Of a stretch of DNA of 64,000 nt, positions 47,864-58,450 are shown piece by piece (within the stretch, counting starts at the first letter, position 1; the number at the start of each line of letters is the position of its first letter). The DNA comes from Carboxylicivirga fragile (GTDB lineage: Bacteria > Bacteroidota > Bacteroidia > Bacteroidales > Marinilabiliaceae), in the NCBI GenBank assembly GCA_025499625.1, contig JAFMVD010000033.1, positions 1 through 64,000 of the forward strand. Direction: 5' to 3'. Below the pieces are notes generated by a model. The model was not told where the DNA came from. It made no database searches and saw nothing but the letters and a program-made list of their open reading frames with translations. Position numbers and translations under genes: made by a program.

Positions 47864-48829
47864 CTATTCATTCCTTTTGGCCATCTTCTGCGCGATAAAA
47901 CTAATTACAATTAACTGCAAGGCGTGATACAACATAATTGGCAACAAAAACAAACCCTGTCCTGCCATTCCTTCGAATAATACTTTCGACATCACCGATC
48001 CATGAACCAATGATTTCTTTGATCCACAAAATAAAGCAGTTATTTTATCGGCTTGATTAAAATTAAATCGAGTTGCCAGAAGGAGAACAATAAAGTAAAT
48101 GAGAATAAACAAAACAACAACTGCAATAAACAATACACTAAGCTCCCCAATACTAACACTCTGAAAAATGCCAGCCTCAAAAGAATGCGCAAAACTCTTA
48201 TAAACAATTATTAAAATGATAGCCTTATCAAACAAAGCTAATTTTTTTGAGTGTTGTTTTGCCCAAATTCCCCAATAGCGATGAAAGAACAAACCGAATA
48301 CAACAGGCAATAATATTTTAAGAATCAAACTAAGCATCACACCTGTAAAATCAAAAGAAGCATCGCCACCTGCTAAAAACAAACCCATCCAAAGGGGCGT
48401 TACCACAATACCAATTAAGCCCGAAATACTTGCATTAAAGATGGCACCAGCCACATTTCCTTTGGCTAAAACAACCATCACCACCGACGATGATACGGTT
48501 GAAGGAAGTGCTGCCAAAAAGAACATGGCCAACCATAAGAGCTGTCCATCCTCTCCCTTAATAAATGGATAAGCCAACAATACCAAAACTGGGAAGAGTA
48601 AAAAAGTAGTGCACTGCACCAAAATATGTAAGCGATAATTACTTAAACCCTCCTTCATTTGGCGCGGACTTAATTTCAAACCATAAAAGAAGAAAATTAA
48701 AGAAATACCAATATCAGCAATTACCTCTAATGATAAAAAACCTCCCCCATTGGCCAACTCGGGAATAAACCAAGCCAGCACAATCATTAATAATAAGCCA
48801 ATAATAAAACCATCAAGCCTTTTAAGCAT
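47864..48829 (-). CDS. bile acid:sodium symporter family transporter
   Basis: 321 residues from the ATG at 48829 (MLKRLDGFIIGLLL), the normal start of the SBF-like/YfeH group. A more upstream ATG at 48904 adds 25 residues that do not fit. About 10 transmembrane helices. FFYGLKLSPRQMKEGL, PSTVSSSVVMVVLAKGN and CGSKKSLVHGSVMSKVLF are typical. It probably imports an organic anion with Na+; the substrate is unknown. Confidence 0.88.
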   Translation of the reverse strand: MLKRLDGFIIGLLLMIVLAWFIPELANGGGFLSLEVIADIGISLIFFFYGLKLSPRQMKEGLSNYRLHILVQCTTFLLFPVLVLLAYPFIKGEDGQLLWLAMFFLAALPSTVSSSVVMVVLAKGNVAGAIFNASISGLIGIVVTPLWMGLFLAGGDASFDFTGVMLSLILKILLPVVFGLFFHRYWGIWAKQHSKKLALFDKAIILIIVYKSFAHSFEAGIFQSVSIGELSVLFIAVVVLFILIYFIVLLLATRFNFNQADKITALFCGSKKSLVHGSVMSKVLFEGMAGQGLFLLPIMLYHALQLIVISFIAQKMAKRNE

Positions 48830-48947
48830 CGTAGAAATTTTCGGTAAAAATAAGCATTTCAAGCCAAGTATACACCGTAAACAAGCTAGTTCAATTAAGT
48901 TCACATTCGAACTAAAACCCGATTTATCTCACATATTAGCAGCTTCC

Positions 48948-48979
48948 TTTGACGATGCCGAAAGATTGTATTATTTTTG
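48948..48979 (+). promoter_or_regulatory. Bacteroidota-type promoter of purM
   Basis: TTTG (48948-48951), 20 bases, then TATTTTTG (48972-48979), 39 bases before the purM start. Both elements match the consensus. Confidence 0.7.
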
Positions 48980-49018
48980 CATCCCGAAATAGGGTAAAAA
49001 CCTGATAAATTATTATTT

Positions 49019-50188
49019 GTGAGTTCAGATTCGAGATACAACCAACGCGGTGTTTCAGCATCAAAAGAAGACGTACATAATGCCATCAAGAATATTGACA
49101 AAGGCGTTTTTCCTCAAGCATTCTGTAAAATTGTTCCTGATATACTAGGTGGAGATCCAGAGTATTGCAACATCATGCATGCCGATGGGGCTGGCACTAA
49201 GTCATCATTGGCCTATATGTACTGGAAAGAAACAGGTGATGTTTCTGTATGGAAAGGCATAGCTCAGGATGCTATCATCATGAATGTTGACGATCTGCTT
49301 TGTGTAGGTGCTACCGAAAACATTTTGGTTTCATCAACCATTGGGCGTAATAAGAATCTTATTCCTGGCGAAGTGCTTTCGGCCATTATTAATAGCACCG
49401 ATGAACTTCTGGCTGAATTGCGTGAGATGGGCATTAGCATCTTCCCTACTGGTGGCGAAACAGCTGACGTGGGAGATTTGGTTAAAACCATCATTGTTGA
49501 CAGTACAGTTACATGTCGCATGAAACGCGAAGATGTCATCTCAAACCACACAATTCAGGATGGTGATGTAATTGTTGGTTTATCCTCATCGGGACAGGCT
49601 ACCTACGAAACTGAATACAATGGTGGAATGGGCAGCAATGGCTTAACATCCGCTCGTCATGATGTATTTAACAAGTATTTAGCAGAAAAATACCCTGAAA
49701 GTTTTGATGGCTCAGTTCCGGCTGACTTGGTTTATTCAGGAAACTACAAATTAACTCAAGATATAAAAGGCGTTGAGTTGGATGCCGGTAAACTAGTCCT
49801 ATCGCCAACCAGAACTTACGCCCCTGTTGTGAAGAAAATATTGGACGAAATGCGTCAGGACATTCACGGCATGGTACATTGCTCGGGTGGTGCGCAAACT
49901 AAAGTACTTCATTTTGTAGAAGATGTACATGTGATAAAAGATAATTTATTTGATGTGCCTCCTTTATTCAAAATAATTCAGGAAGAATCAGGTACCGATT
50001 GGAAAGAGATGTACAAAGTCTTTAACATGGGGCACCGTTACGAAATTTACCTGTCGCCTGAAAAAGCAGATCAGATTATCGAGATTGCTAAATCATTTAA
50101 CATCGATGCACAGGTAGTTGGTCGCGTTGAAGCAAATCAAGGCAAAAAGCTAACCATCGAAAGTGAGTTTGGTACTTTTGAGTACTAG
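49019..50188 (+). CDS. purM: phosphoribosylformylglycinamidine cyclo-ligase
   Basis: 389 residues, longer than the E. coli protein (345) but usual for Bacteroidota. It forms AIR from FGAM with ATP in purine synthesis. Start GTG at 49019 (no better start nearby). The AIR-synthase text includes [15 protein letters not shown] near residues 51-65, [20 protein letters not shown] near 138-149, [12 protein letters not shown] and [10 protein letters not shown]. It begins a plus-strand series with prfA and pyrF. Confidence 0.94.
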   Translation: MSSDSRYNQRGVSASKEDVHNAIKNIDKGVFPQAFCKIVPDILGGDPEYCNIMHADGAGTKSSLAYMYWKETGDVSVWKGIAQDAIIMNVDDLLCVGATENILVSSTIGRNKNLIPGEVLSAIINSTDELLAELREMGISIFPTGGETADVGDLVKTIIVDSTVTCRMKREDVISNHTIQDGDVIVGLSSSGQATYETEYNGGMGSNGLTSARHDVFNKYLAEKYPESFDGSVPADLVYSGNYKLTQDIKGVELDAGKLVLSPTRTYAPVVKKILDEMRQDIHGMVHCSGGAQTKVLHFVEDVHVIKDNLFDVPPLFKIIQEESGTDWKEMYKVFNMGHRYEIYLSPEKADQIIEIAKSFNIDAQVVGRVEANQGKKLTIESEFGTFEY

Positions 50189-50259
50189 AACTTATTTTAA
50201 TTACGGGATGTTACTTTATCATCCCAACATTGTTTAACAGATCATTATCGAAAATAGAT

Positions 50260-51348
50260 ATGGCTCAAGAGCATCAATTACTCGAAAAACTGGAAGGTAT
50301 CCGCATCCGCTTCATTGAAGTGAGCGAACAGATTACCGATCCTGAGGTGATTTCTGACACTAAGAAATACATCAAGTTAAATAAAGAATATAAAGAACTG
50401 GAACGCATTGAAACAGTTCGTCTGGAATTTAAAAACACCGTTGACAACATCGATTCAGCTCGTGAGATGCTGAAAGAAGAGACCGATCCTGAAATGAAGG
50501 AGATGGCTAAGATGGAGTTGGATGAATTGGAAGCCAAACTTCCTGTGATGGAAGAGGAAATTAAGTTATTACTTATACCTGCTGATCCGCAAGATGGTAA
50601 AAATGCTGTGTTGGAAATTCGTGCTGGAACAGGTGGCGATGAAGCAAGTATTTTTACAGGTGACCTTTTCCGCATGTACACCAAATTTTGTGAAAGCAAA
50701 AAGTGGAAAGTTAGCGTTACACATAGCAGCGAAGGTACATCTGGTGGATTTAAGGAAGTTGTAATGAACGTTACAGGCGATGGCGTTTATGGAATCCTTA
50801 AATACGAATCTGGTGTTCACCGTGTACAACGTGTACCACAAACCGAAACACAGGGGCGTGTGCATACTTCGGCAGCAACAGTTGCTGTATTACCCGAAGC
50901 TGAAGAATTTGACATTGAATTACGTAAAGAAGATATACGTAAGGATACCTACTGTTCGTCGGGACCTGGTGGGCAGAGTGTGAATACAACCTATTCTGCT
51001 ATTCGATTAACTCACATTCCGAGTGGAATTGTAGTGACTTGTCAGGATCAGAAATCGCAGCTTAAGAACTTGGATAAAGCCATGGTTGAATTGCGTACTA
51101 GACTTTATAATCTGGAGTATCAAAAGTATCTGGATGAGATTTCGTCGCAACGTAAAACAATGGTATCTTCAGGTGACCGTTCGGCTAAGATTCGTACCTA
51201 CAATTACCCACAAGGGCGTATGACGGATCACCGCATTGGATTTACCTTATACAATTTACCAGCGATTATGGATGGTGACATCATGCCAATCATTGATAAA
51301 CTAATTATTGAGGAAAATTCGGAGCGATTGAAATTAAGTGAAATGTAA
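50260..51348 (+). CDS. prfA: peptide chain release factor 1
   Basis: 362 residues from the ATG at 50260; a TTG 30 bases upstream is rejected. RF1 reads UAA and UAG and hydrolyses peptidyl-tRNA. The catalytic GGQ is at residues 237-239 ([10 protein letters not shown]), and the codon-recognition region upstream and [14 protein letters not shown] near 110-125 are standard. It lies between purM and pyrF. A weak hairpin (GGGATG/CATCCC, 50205-50225) precedes it. Confidence 0.97.
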   Translation: MAQEHQLLEKLEGIRIRFIEVSEQITDPEVISDTKKYIKLNKEYKELERIETVRLEFKNTVDNIDSAREMLKEETDPEMKEMAKMELDELEAKLPVMEEEIKLLLIPADPQDGKNAVLEIRAGTGGDEASIFTGDLFRMYTKFCESKKWKVSVTHSSEGTSGGFKEVVMNVTGDGVYGILKYESGVHRVQRVPQTETQGRVHTSAATVAVLPEAEEFDIELRKEDIRKDTYCSSGPGGQSVNTTYSAIRLTHIPSGIVVTCQDQKSQLKNLDKAMVELRTRLYNLEYQKYLDEISSQRKTMVSSGDRSAKIRTYNYPQGRMTDHRIGFTLYNLPAIMDGDIMPIIDKLIIEENSERLKLSEM

Positions 51349-51368
51349 AAATGCGAAAGCACTTTTAC

Positions 51369-51461
51369 AGCTGATAGCTATTAGCTAATGGCTGATAGCT
51401 TCAAAATAACATATACTATTAAAACCGCTGTCAGCTAAAAGCTGTTAGCCATAAGCTATTA
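51369..51461. repeat. intergenic palindromic repeat rich in AGCT/TAGC
   Basis: Direct and inverted copies of GCTGATAGC and AGCTATTAGC fill 51369-51400, and a related set lies at 51426-51461 in the opposite sense: TAGCTAATGGCTGATAGCT on the left is matched at about 15 of 19 positions by the complement of AGCTGTTAGCCATAAGCTA on the right. The arms would form a long imperfect hairpin just before pyrF. It looks like an interspersed intergenic repeat. Confidence 0.6.
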
Positions 51462-51464
51462 AGT

Positions 51465-52292
51465 ATGACTTCGCAAGAGCTTTTTGAAAACATTAAGAAG
51501 AAAAAGAGTTTTTTATGTGTTGGATTAGATACCGACATCAATAAAATTCCACGTGAACTTTTGGACACTACTGATCCTATTTTTGCTTTCAACAAGCAAA
51601 TAATCGATGCTACTCAAGAATTCACTGTTGCCTATAAACCAAACTTAGCTTTTTACGAAAGCCTTGGTGTTAATGGCTGGAACTCTTTGGAGAAAACGGT
51701 TAATTACTTAAAATATAATTACCCTGATATTTTCATTATTGCCGATGCTAAGCGTGGTGATATTGGTAATACATCTGCCATGTATGCAAAAGCATTTTTC
51801 GATCACATGGAGTTTGACTCGGTGACAGTTGCGCCGTACATGGGCGAAGATTCAGTAAAACCATTCTTGACCTACGTTGATAAATGGGTGATTCTTTTAG
51901 CACTTACTTCTAACAAAGGCGCATTTGACTTCCAATTCATGGAAGAGAATGACGAGAAGCTTTACGAAAAGGTGATTAAAACCAGTGCTACCTGGGGAAC
52001 GGAAGAGAACTTAATGTATGTGGTTGGTGCTACCAAAGCAGAAATGCTAGCTGATATTCGTAAGCATATCCCTAATCATTTCTTATTGGTTCCAGGTGTT
52101 GGGGCTCAAGGAGGAAGTCTTCAGGAGGTTGCTAAAAACGGAATGAATAGCAAATGTGGTTTATTGGTTAATTCAAGCCGTGGTATCATATATGCCAGCA
52201 ACGGAGCTGACTTTGCTGAGAAAGCCGGACAAGCGGCCAAAGAGGTTCAGGAAGAAATGGCTACACTATTAAAGGAACATGGTTTAGTATAA
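51465..52292 (+). CDS. pyrF: orotidine 5'-phosphate decarboxylase
   Basis: 275 residues, the longer PyrF type found in Bacteroidota and Mycobacterium. It makes UMP from OMP. The active-site Lys96 is in [20 protein letters not shown]-like text. CVGLDTD at residues 18-24 and [11 protein letters not shown] near the C terminus bind the phosphate side. It is followed by a clear terminator. Its upstream region is the palindromic repeat just before the ATG. Confidence 0.96.
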   Translation: MTSQELFENIKKKKSFLCVGLDTDINKIPRELLDTTDPIFAFNKQIIDATQEFTVAYKPNLAFYESLGVNGWNSLEKTVNYLKYNYPDIFIIADAKRGDIGNTSAMYAKAFFDHMEFDSVTVAPYMGEDSVKPFLTYVDKWVILLALTSNKGAFDFQFMEENDEKLYEKVIKTSATWGTEENLMYVVGATKAEMLADIRKHIPNHFLLVPGVGAQGGSLQEVAKNGMNSKCGLLVNSSRGIIYASNGADFAEKAGQAAKEVQEEMATLLKEHGLV

Positions 52293-52315
52293 TAATACTC
52301 CACTATAAAACATTG

Positions 52316-52350
52316 AAGCGGATCTCATTATTTGGGATCCGCTTTTTTTA
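52316..52350 (+). terminator. terminator of pyrF
   Basis: 9-bp stem AAGCGGATC/GATCCGCTT with an 11-base loop, then TTTTTTA, 23 bases after the stop. Confidence 0.85.
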
Positions 52351-52353
52351 TGA

Positions 52354-52403
52354 TTACGGATGACATCTTTTAGACATTTTTTGCATAAAGATGTCATCCG
52401 TAA
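52354..52403. repeat. 17-bp perfect inverted repeat between pyrF and the DUF2851 gene
   Basis: TTACGGATGACATCTTT (52354-52370) and its exact complement AAAGATGTCATCCGTAA (52387-52403) with a 16-base loop. It is directly after the pyrF terminator and 86 bases before the next ATG. No T-run follows on either strand, so a second terminator is less likely than an operator or a small inserted repeat. Confidence 0.8.
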
Positions 52404-52488
52404 AATAAACTTACAAATATTCATTATGATCAACCTTGATTAACTACACTTTTTAAAGTAATTTGGGTTTACCCAAATCTACATTATC

Positions 52489-53766
52489 ATGCACGAAGAA
52501 TTTCTACATTTTATATGGCAGCATAAACTTTACCTGGCAGATAAACTAATTACATCAAATGGAGAAACAATTGAAGTAATCCATCCTGGCCATATTAATA
52601 CGGATGCAGGCCCGGATTTTTTCAATGCTAAAATTCGCATTAATAATACACTCTGGGCAGGAAATGTCGAAATCCACCTGAGCGAAGATGACTGGTTGAA
52701 TCACCAACATCACACGAACCCAGCCTACGACAATGTTATTCTTCACGTCGTTAACTCACTTGGTTCGGGCACAAAAAATTCAAAAGGAAATACAGTACCC
52801 GTTTGTCGAATACAATTTCAAGCGCAAATTTTAACACGCTACAATAATCTAATTCTTAATAAAGAGTGGATACCATGCCAATCCGTCATTTCTAAAGTTG
52901 ATCCCTTTATTCTTGAACAGTGGTTAGAGCGTTTACTCATTGAAAAATTGGAGGAAAAAAGTGAACTCATCAAACAACTTTTACGATCAAACAACAACGA
53001 TTGGGATCAGGTGTTTTTTATTCTATTAGCACGAAGCTTTGGCTTTAGCACCAATGGAGCACCTTTCGAAATGATGGCTCGCCAAACCCCATTAAAAACA
53101 TTATTGAAGCATGCTGATAATAGTTTTCAGTTAGAAGCAATACTATTCGGACAAGGTGGTTTTCTGAACCAGAAATTCGAAGGCAATGATTATTTCACAA
53201 AACTGAAGAAGGAATACAGTTTCCTTTCTACAAAATATAAACTTAAGTCCATACAATATCACCTGTGGAAATTTCTTCGCCTTCGCCCCTCCAATTTCCC
53301 AACAATACGAATATCCCAGTTGGCCAATCTAATCTATCAAACCAAGGGCCAATTCTCCGAGTTATTAGATATGGATGAATTAATACGCTTTGAAAAAAAA
53401 CGTATTATCGCTTCAAACTATTGGGATACACACTACACTTTTGGAAAGAGCACAAAAAAAACGGAAGCTAAAAGCCTAGGCTCATTTTCGAAAAAGCGCA
53501 TTTTATTTAATACCATCCTGCCCTATCAATTCGTTTATGCCTCCTACCATAAGCAAGATAAACTCAAAGAAAAAATCATTGAACTTTTCCACAAACTACC
53601 ATCCGAAAGAAACAGACTACTAAGCAACTGGAAAGAAATCGGCATTAACATAGAACACCAAGCGCATGCCCAATCACTTATTTTTTTGAAAAACCACTAT
53701 TGTAGTCATAAAAAGTGTTTAAATTGCCACATCGGACACAACGTTTTAAGTAAAAGTGAAGAATAA
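52489..53766 (+). CDS. DUF2851 family protein
   Basis: 425 residues, full length for this Bacteroidota family of unknown function. The opening EEFLHFIWQHKLY, HPGHINTDAGPDFFNAKIRIN and WAGNVEIHLSEDDW (residues 1-70) are its signature. The C terminus has a cysteine/histidine cluster (CSHKKCLNCHIGH) that could bind metal. It overlaps the K+ channel gene by 11 bases. No function is claimed. Confidence 0.9.
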   Translation: MHEEFLHFIWQHKLYLADKLITSNGETIEVIHPGHINTDAGPDFFNAKIRINNTLWAGNVEIHLSEDDWLNHQHHTNPAYDNVILHVVNSLGSGTKNSKGNTVPVCRIQFQAQILTRYNNLILNKEWIPCQSVISKVDPFILEQWLERLLIEKLEEKSELIKQLLRSNNNDWDQVFFILLARSFGFSTNGAPFEMMARQTPLKTLLKHADNSFQLEAILFGQGGFLNQKFEGNDYFTKLKKEYSFLSTKYKLKSIQYHLWKFLRLRPSNFPTIRISQLANLIYQTKGQFSELLDMDELIRFEKKRIIASNYWDTHYTFGKSTKKTEAKSLGSFSKKRILFNTILPYQFVYASYHKQDKLKEKIIELFHKLPSERNRLLSNWKEIGINIEHQAHAQSLIFLKNHYCSHKKCLNCHIGHNVLSKSEE

Positions 53767-54820
53767 CCAATCGCTATATCACGAAACCATTAAAGCTCTA
53801 CTCATATCGGCAGGGCTTCTAATATTGACTATTTCAGCTGGATCAGCTGGATTTACGCTCATTGAAGGCTATCGTTTATTAGATGCTATCTACATGACTG
53901 TCATCACAATGGCAACAGTTGGATTTAGCGAAGTTGTACCTTTATCGGATACAGGTAAGATATTTACCATTTTTCTTATTATTTTTAGCTTAGGAATTTT
54001 CGGTTACGTAATCACGCAAATTACGCGTGTTATTTTTGAAGGGGTATTACACCAATCATATAAAGCATACCAGTTGAGGAAGAAAATTGTAAAATTAGAG
54101 GATCATATAATTGTTTGTGGCTATGGACGAAATGGCTATCAAGCCAGTGTTGAATTGGCCGAACATAACGAGCAGTATGTAATTGTTGAAAAACGCGATC
54201 ACGTCATTACCCGTATTCTTGAAAATCCTGACAACTTATATGTACAAGGTGATGCGAGCTCAGAAGAAGTATTAGAAGCAGCCCAAATTCGTAAAGCGAA
54301 GGCTTTAATAACAGCTCTTCCGAACGATGCTGATAACATGTTTGTGGTACTGACCGCTAGCGAAATGAACCCGGCTTTAAAAATAATTAGCCGGGCAAGT
54401 GATTTTAGATCAGACACAAAACTAAAGAGAGCAGGTGCTACTAACGTTATAATGCCTGATAGAATTGGTGGCCAACGAATGGCAAAATTGGTAACCCAGC
54501 CCGATGTTGTTGAGTTTATTGAATACATACTTTTACAAAGTGCGAAGGATGTTCAACTAATGGAAATTAGCTGCAGTAAATTAGCAGTAAGTAATTATAA
54601 AAAGACAATTCGGGAACTCAAATTGCGCGAAAAATCTGGAGCTAATCTTGTTGGTATAAAAACGGCTGAAGGAGCCTATATTTTCAATCCTTCACCTGAC
54701 ATTGAAATTACACCAGCAGATAAGTTATTTGTACTAGGTGCTCCTGGACAGATAAGTAAATTCGAACATTTGTTATACGATAACGAACGTCAAGTAACAG
54801 ACATTGATAAAATAGTTTAA
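53756..54820 (+). CDS. potassium channel with TrkA-type RCK domains
   Basis: 354 residues from a GTG at 53756, overlapping the DUF2851 gene by 11 bases. Helices at about 12-34 and 65-92 frame a pore loop with TVGFSE at residues 54-59, a variant of TVGYGD. A cytoplasmic TrkA-N domain (GYGRNG at 122-127) binds NAD or nucleotide, followed by a TrkA-C domain. The layout is that of two-helix K+ channels such as MthK. Selectivity is inferred; Phe and Ser replace Tyr and Gly in the filter. Confidence 0.9.
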   Translation: MKNNQSLYHETIKALLISAGLLILTISAGSAGFTLIEGYRLLDAIYMTVITMATVGFSEVVPLSDTGKIFTIFLIIFSLGIFGYVITQITRVIFEGVLHQSYKAYQLRKKIVKLEDHIIVCGYGRNGYQASVELAEHNEQYVIVEKRDHVITRILENPDNLYVQGDASSEEVLEAAQIRKAKALITALPNDADNMFVVLTASEMNPALKIISRASDFRSDTKLKRAGATNVIMPDRIGGQRMAKLVTQPDVVEFIEYILLQSAKDVQLMEISCSKLAVSNYKKTIRELKLREKSGANLVGIKTAEGAYIFNPSPDIEITPADKLFVLGAPGQISKFEHLLYDNERQVTDIDKIV

Positions 54821-54967
54821 GCAACAATATTAAATAAATCACGTACATTTATTGATCAAATTACACAGTGTGTTTTAGACAAAAATACAAGTTTTAATAA
54901 ATTTTTGATTTTTTGGTTCGCTTTTTGCAGAACTTCAATCGGATTTAAAAACCCAAATACTTAAATT

Positions 54968-55555
54968 ATGAAAACAAAAAGATTTTTAGGAATAGGTATC
55001 GTAGCACTATCGCTTGTTGTAGCAATGGGCAGCTGTAAGTCAAAGGAAAAAGTTAGTACAAACAGTGAAGTTGGAACTATCTTGGAAAATATGCCTTGCG
55101 AAGATGAGGGCGAATCGGATAAGAATTACTTCCGCGCAAGTGGAATGGCTACAAGTTCAGACCTAAGCTTAGCTAAGGAAAAAGCTTTATTAAATGCCAA
55201 GCAACGCATTGTTACTTTGATTAACTCAAACACCAAATCGGTAACGGATCGCTATGTAAATGAGCGCGAATTTGGTGATGCCTCTGAATTTGAAGCCAAA
55301 TTTGAAAACCTAACTCGCGAAGTAGCTGATGAGACTATTTCGAACATTGTTGTTGCTTGCGAAAAGGCAAGTGTACTAGCTAATGGCAAATACCGCGGTT
55401 TCATTGCAATTGAAGTGAGCAAAGAAGAAATCATGAACGGCATTGACAACAAACTTTCGCAAAATCAAAAATTACAAGTTGACTACGATAAAAAGAAGTT
55501 TGAAGAAATATTCAATCAAGAAATGGAAAAAATGGCAGCCGAAAAAGGTTTGTAA
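54968..55555 (+). CDS. LPP20-like lipoprotein of unknown function
   Basis: 195 residues with a lipoprotein signal (Cys23 in AMGSCKSK). The mature part is helical and acidic: FRASGMATSSDLSLAKEKALLNAKQRIV and VACEKASVLANGKYRGFIAIEVSKEEI recall the LPP20/SIMPL-like fold, with two short domains. It is preceded by an AT-rich leader and followed by a terminator. It probably sits in the periplasm or at the outer membrane. No function is recognised. Confidence 0.7.
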   Translation: MKTKRFLGIGIVALSLVVAMGSCKSKEKVSTNSEVGTILENMPCEDEGESDKNYFRASGMATSSDLSLAKEKALLNAKQRIVTLINSNTKSVTDRYVNEREFGDASEFEAKFENLTREVADETISNIVVACEKASVLANGKYRGFIAIEVSKEEIMNGIDNKLSQNQKLQVDYDKKKFEEIFNQEMEKMAAEKGL

Positions 55556-55574
55556 TTCCTAAACAAAAACATTT

Positions 55575-55612
55575 GAAACCCTGGCAGATTAACTTCCGGG
55601 GTTTCTTATTTT
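55575..55612 (+). terminator. terminator after the LPP20-like gene
   Basis: 10-bp stem GAAACCCTGG/CCGGGGTTTC (one T-G pair) followed by TTATTTTTA. Confidence 0.8.
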
Positions 55613-55677
55613 TATATCAACATGTCGAGTACTACGCATTCACTTAAACCTATCTCAGAAAACTAATTAAGAAGGAC

Positions 55678-55707
55678 TTGTCAGCATAAATAATTTACTT
55701 ATCTTTG
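55678..55707 (+). promoter_or_regulatory. Bacteroidota-type promoter of rpsO
   Basis: TTG (55678-55680), 19 bases, then TATCTTTG (55700-55707), 31 bases before the rpsO start. Both elements match the consensus well. Confidence 0.75.
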
Positions 55708-55738
55708 CACCCTCAAATTATATACTAAATATAGTAAC

Positions 55739-56008
55739 ATGTATTTAACAGCTGAAAAAAAGCAAGAGATCTTCGAGAAGTACGGAAAATCGAATTCTGA
55801 TACTGGTTCTTCAGAAAGCCAGATCGCATTATTTACTTTCCGTATCTCGCATTTAACTGAACATTTAAAGTTAAATCGTAAAGATCATAGTACAGAACAC
55901 GCGCTAATTAAATTAGTAGGTAAACGTCGTAGCTTACTTGACTATTTGAAGAAAAAAGATATCGTTAGATATCGCGCGATTATTGCAGAACTTGGATTAC
56001 GTAAGTAA
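55739..56008 (+). CDS. rpsO: 30S ribosomal protein S15
   Basis: 89 residues, the normal length. S15 binds 16S rRNA early in 30S assembly. SDTGSSESQIALFT and the C-terminal LVGKRRSLLDYLKKKD are conserved. It has its own promoter and terminator and lies just before pnp, the conserved rpsO-pnp order. Confidence 0.98.
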   Translation: MYLTAEKKQEIFEKYGKSNSDTGSSESQIALFTFRISHLTEHLKLNRKDHSTEHALIKLVGKRRSLLDYLKKKDIVRYRAIIAELGLRK

Positions 56009-56028
56009 GCAATAATTTAAAAAGACTA

Positions 56029-56062
56029 AAGCAGCTTTCGAAAGAAAGTTGCTTTTTTTTTT
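56029..56062 (+). terminator. terminator of rpsO
   Basis: 11-bp stem AAGCAGCTTTC/GAAAGTTGCTT closed by a GAAA tetraloop and followed by a run of T, 20 bases after the stop. Confidence 0.92.
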
Positions 56063-56240
56063 GCGTCTTGGCACTTTCAAATATCAAAGTATCACATCCG
56101 CTTTACATCGAATTAACGAATCATTTAACCATTATCTCGCAAACACCATTCAGTAAGTTAATTTTTATGTGAGTTATAGAACCAAACTACCGCAATCCTA
56201 AAAAAGAATCCCTTTTTATTCATTATCTGAGGATATTGCA

Positions 56241-56248
56241 TATCTTTG
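56241..56248 (+). promoter_or_regulatory. -7 promoter box of pnp
   Basis: TATCTTTG, 40 bases before the pnp start, matches TAnnTTTG. pnp therefore seems to have its own promoter beyond the rpsO terminator. The rest of 56063-56240 shows no gene. Confidence 0.6.
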
Positions 56249-56288
56249 GCGGTGATATAGACGGATAAAAAAAGATAAGAAAATTATC

Positions 56289-58430
56289 ATGATTAAACCA
56301 TTAGAAAAAGTCATTGAACTAGGTGATGGCAGAACAATTACCATTGAAACTGGCAAACTAGCAAAACAAGCAGACGGCTCGGTAGTCGTTAAAATGGGTA
56401 ACACCTATTTATTGGCCGCAGTAACATCTGCCAAAGACGCCAAACCCGATGTTGATTTCATGCCCTTAACGGTAGAATACAAAGAAAAATATGCATCTGT
56501 AGGACGCTTTCCTGGAGGGTTCCAAAAACGTGAAGCGCGTCCATCAGATTATGAAATATTAGTATCACGATTAATTGACCGTGCTCTACGCCCATTATTC
56601 CCTGAAGATTATCATGCAGACACTTTTGTGACTGTAAACTTGATTTCGGCAGATGGTGAAACTTCACCTGATTGCTTAGCAGGACTTGCTGCCTCTGCAG
56701 CACTTGCTGTTTCAGATATACCGTTTCAAACACCAATTTCTGAAGTACGAGTTGCTCGCATTGATGGCGAAATGAAAGTAAACCCAAATGTTTCGGAATT
56801 AGAAACAGCAGATATGGACATTATCGTTGCTGCTACCCTTGATAACATCATGATGGTAGAAGGCGAAATGTCAGAAGTTTCTGAAGCAGACCTATTAGAA
56901 GGAATGAAAGTTGCTCACGAAGCAATTAAAGTTCAGTGTCAAGCTCAGATTGAGATGATGGAAGCGCTTGGAAAAACAGAAAAGCGCGAATATTGTCACG
57001 AGGATAATGATGAAGAATTACGTGAGAAAGTTTGGAAAGCAACTTACGACAAAGCATACATTGTAGCAAAAGCGGCAAATCCTAACAAGCACGAACGCAT
57101 TGAGGCCTTTGGTGCTGTTTGCGAAGAGTTCATCGCTGATAATTACTCTGAGGAAGATGAAGTTCCGAAGGGCTTAATTAAAAAATATTACCACGACGTT
57201 GAGAAAGAAGCTGTTCGCAGAGTCGTTTTAGATACAAAAATTCGTTTAGATGGTCGCCAGACAGACGAAATTCGTCCTATCTGGAGTGAAATCGATTACC
57301 TTCCGGGACCTCACGGTTCAGCGGTATTTACACGAGGTGAAACTCAATCACTTACGACTGTAACTCTAGGTACTAAGATGGATGAGAAATTAATCGATGA
57401 TGTAATGTTCAAAGGGTACGATCGTTTCCTATTACACTACAACTTCCCTTCTTTCTCTACCGGCGATGCACGACCTAATCGTGGCACTAGCCGTCGTGAA
57501 GTTGGTCATGGTAACTTAGCACTTCGTGCACTTAAGCGCATGATGCCTGAAGATTATGCTTACACTGTACGTATTGTATCTGACATATTGGAATCAAATG
57601 GTTCGTCATCAATGGCAACTGTTTGTGCTGGAACATTAGCACTTATGGATGCTGGTGTACCAATCAAGAAAGCTGTTTCTGGTATCGCAATGGGATTAAT
57701 TACCGATACTAAAACGGGTGAATTTGCAGTTCTTTCAGATATCCTTGGTGATGAAGATCACTTAGGTGACATGGATTTTAAAGTAACTGGAACACGAGAT
57801 GGTATTACAGCTACTCAAATGGATATTAAAGTAGATGGTCTTTCTTACGAGGTTCTTGAAAAAGCATTGATGCAAGCGAAAGCCGGTCGTATGCACATTC
57901 TTGACAAACTGGAAGAAACCATTACTGAGCCTCGCGAAGATTACAAACCACATGCTCCACGAATCATTAAGATTCAAATTCCTAAGGACATGATTGGTTC
58001 TGTTATCGGACCTGGTGGAAAAATCATTCAAGAGATTCAAGCTGCTACCGAAACAGTTATTACCATTGAAGAAGAAGGTAATGTAGGTAATGTTGCTATT
58101 TCAGCTAACAACAAAGATGCGATTGATGCTGCATTAGCTCGCGTTAAAGCAATTGTTGCGGTTCCTGAAGTAGGTACGGTATATAAAGGAAAAGTAAAAT
58201 CAATTGTTCCTTTCGGAGCATTTGTTGAAATTTTACCTGGAAAAGATGGTTTACTTCACATTTCTGAAATTGAGTGGAAACGACTTGAAAAAGTTGAAGA
58301 TGCTTTGAAAGAAGGTGAAGAAGTTGAAGTGAAATTAATTGAGGTTGACCAACGTTCTGGTAAACTTAAGTTATCACGTAAGGTATTACTTCCTCGTCCG
58401 GAACGTAAGCCTAGGAAAGACGCTGAATAA
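56289..58430 (+). CDS. pnp: polyribonucleotide nucleotidyltransferase (PNPase)
   Basis: 713 residues. PNPase degrades RNA 3' to 5' with phosphate. Two RNase PH-like domains (about 10-140 and 320-540) flank a helical linker. The second contains [20 protein letters not shown] and [20 protein letters not shown] with catalytic Asp residues. A KH domain (about 555-615, [12 protein letters not shown]) and an S1 domain (about 625-695, [19 protein letters not shown]) complete it. A strong terminator follows. Confidence 0.98.
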   Translation: MIKPLEKVIELGDGRTITIETGKLAKQADGSVVVKMGNTYLLAAVTSAKDAKPDVDFMPLTVEYKEKYASVGRFPGGFQKREARPSDYEILVSRLIDRALRPLFPEDYHADTFVTVNLISADGETSPDCLAGLAASAALAVSDIPFQTPISEVRVARIDGEMKVNPNVSELETADMDIIVAATLDNIMMVEGEMSEVSEADLLEGMKVAHEAIKVQCQAQIEMMEALGKTEKREYCHEDNDEELREKVWKATYDKAYIVAKAANPNKHERIEAFGAVCEEFIADNYSEEDEVPKGLIKKYYHDVEKEAVRRVVLDTKIRLDGRQTDEIRPIWSEIDYLPGPHGSAVFTRGETQSLTTVTLGTKMDEKLIDDVMFKGYDRFLLHYNFPSFSTGDARPNRGTSRREVGHGNLALRALKRMMPEDYAYTVRIVSDILESNGSSSMATVCAGTLALMDAGVPIKKAVSGIAMGLITDTKTGEFAVLSDILGDEDHLGDMDFKVTGTRDGITATQMDIKVDGLSYEVLEKALMQAKAGRMHILDKLEETITEPREDYKPHAPRIIKIQIPKDMIGSVIGPGGKIIQEIQAATETVITIEEEGNVGNVAISANNKDAIDAALARVKAIVAVPEVGTVYKGKVKSIVPFGAFVEILPGKDGLLHISEIEWKRLEKVEDALKEGEEVEVKLIEVDQRSGKLKLSRKVLLPRPERKPRKDAE

Positions 58431-58450
58431 TAATTCTGCAAAATATATTA

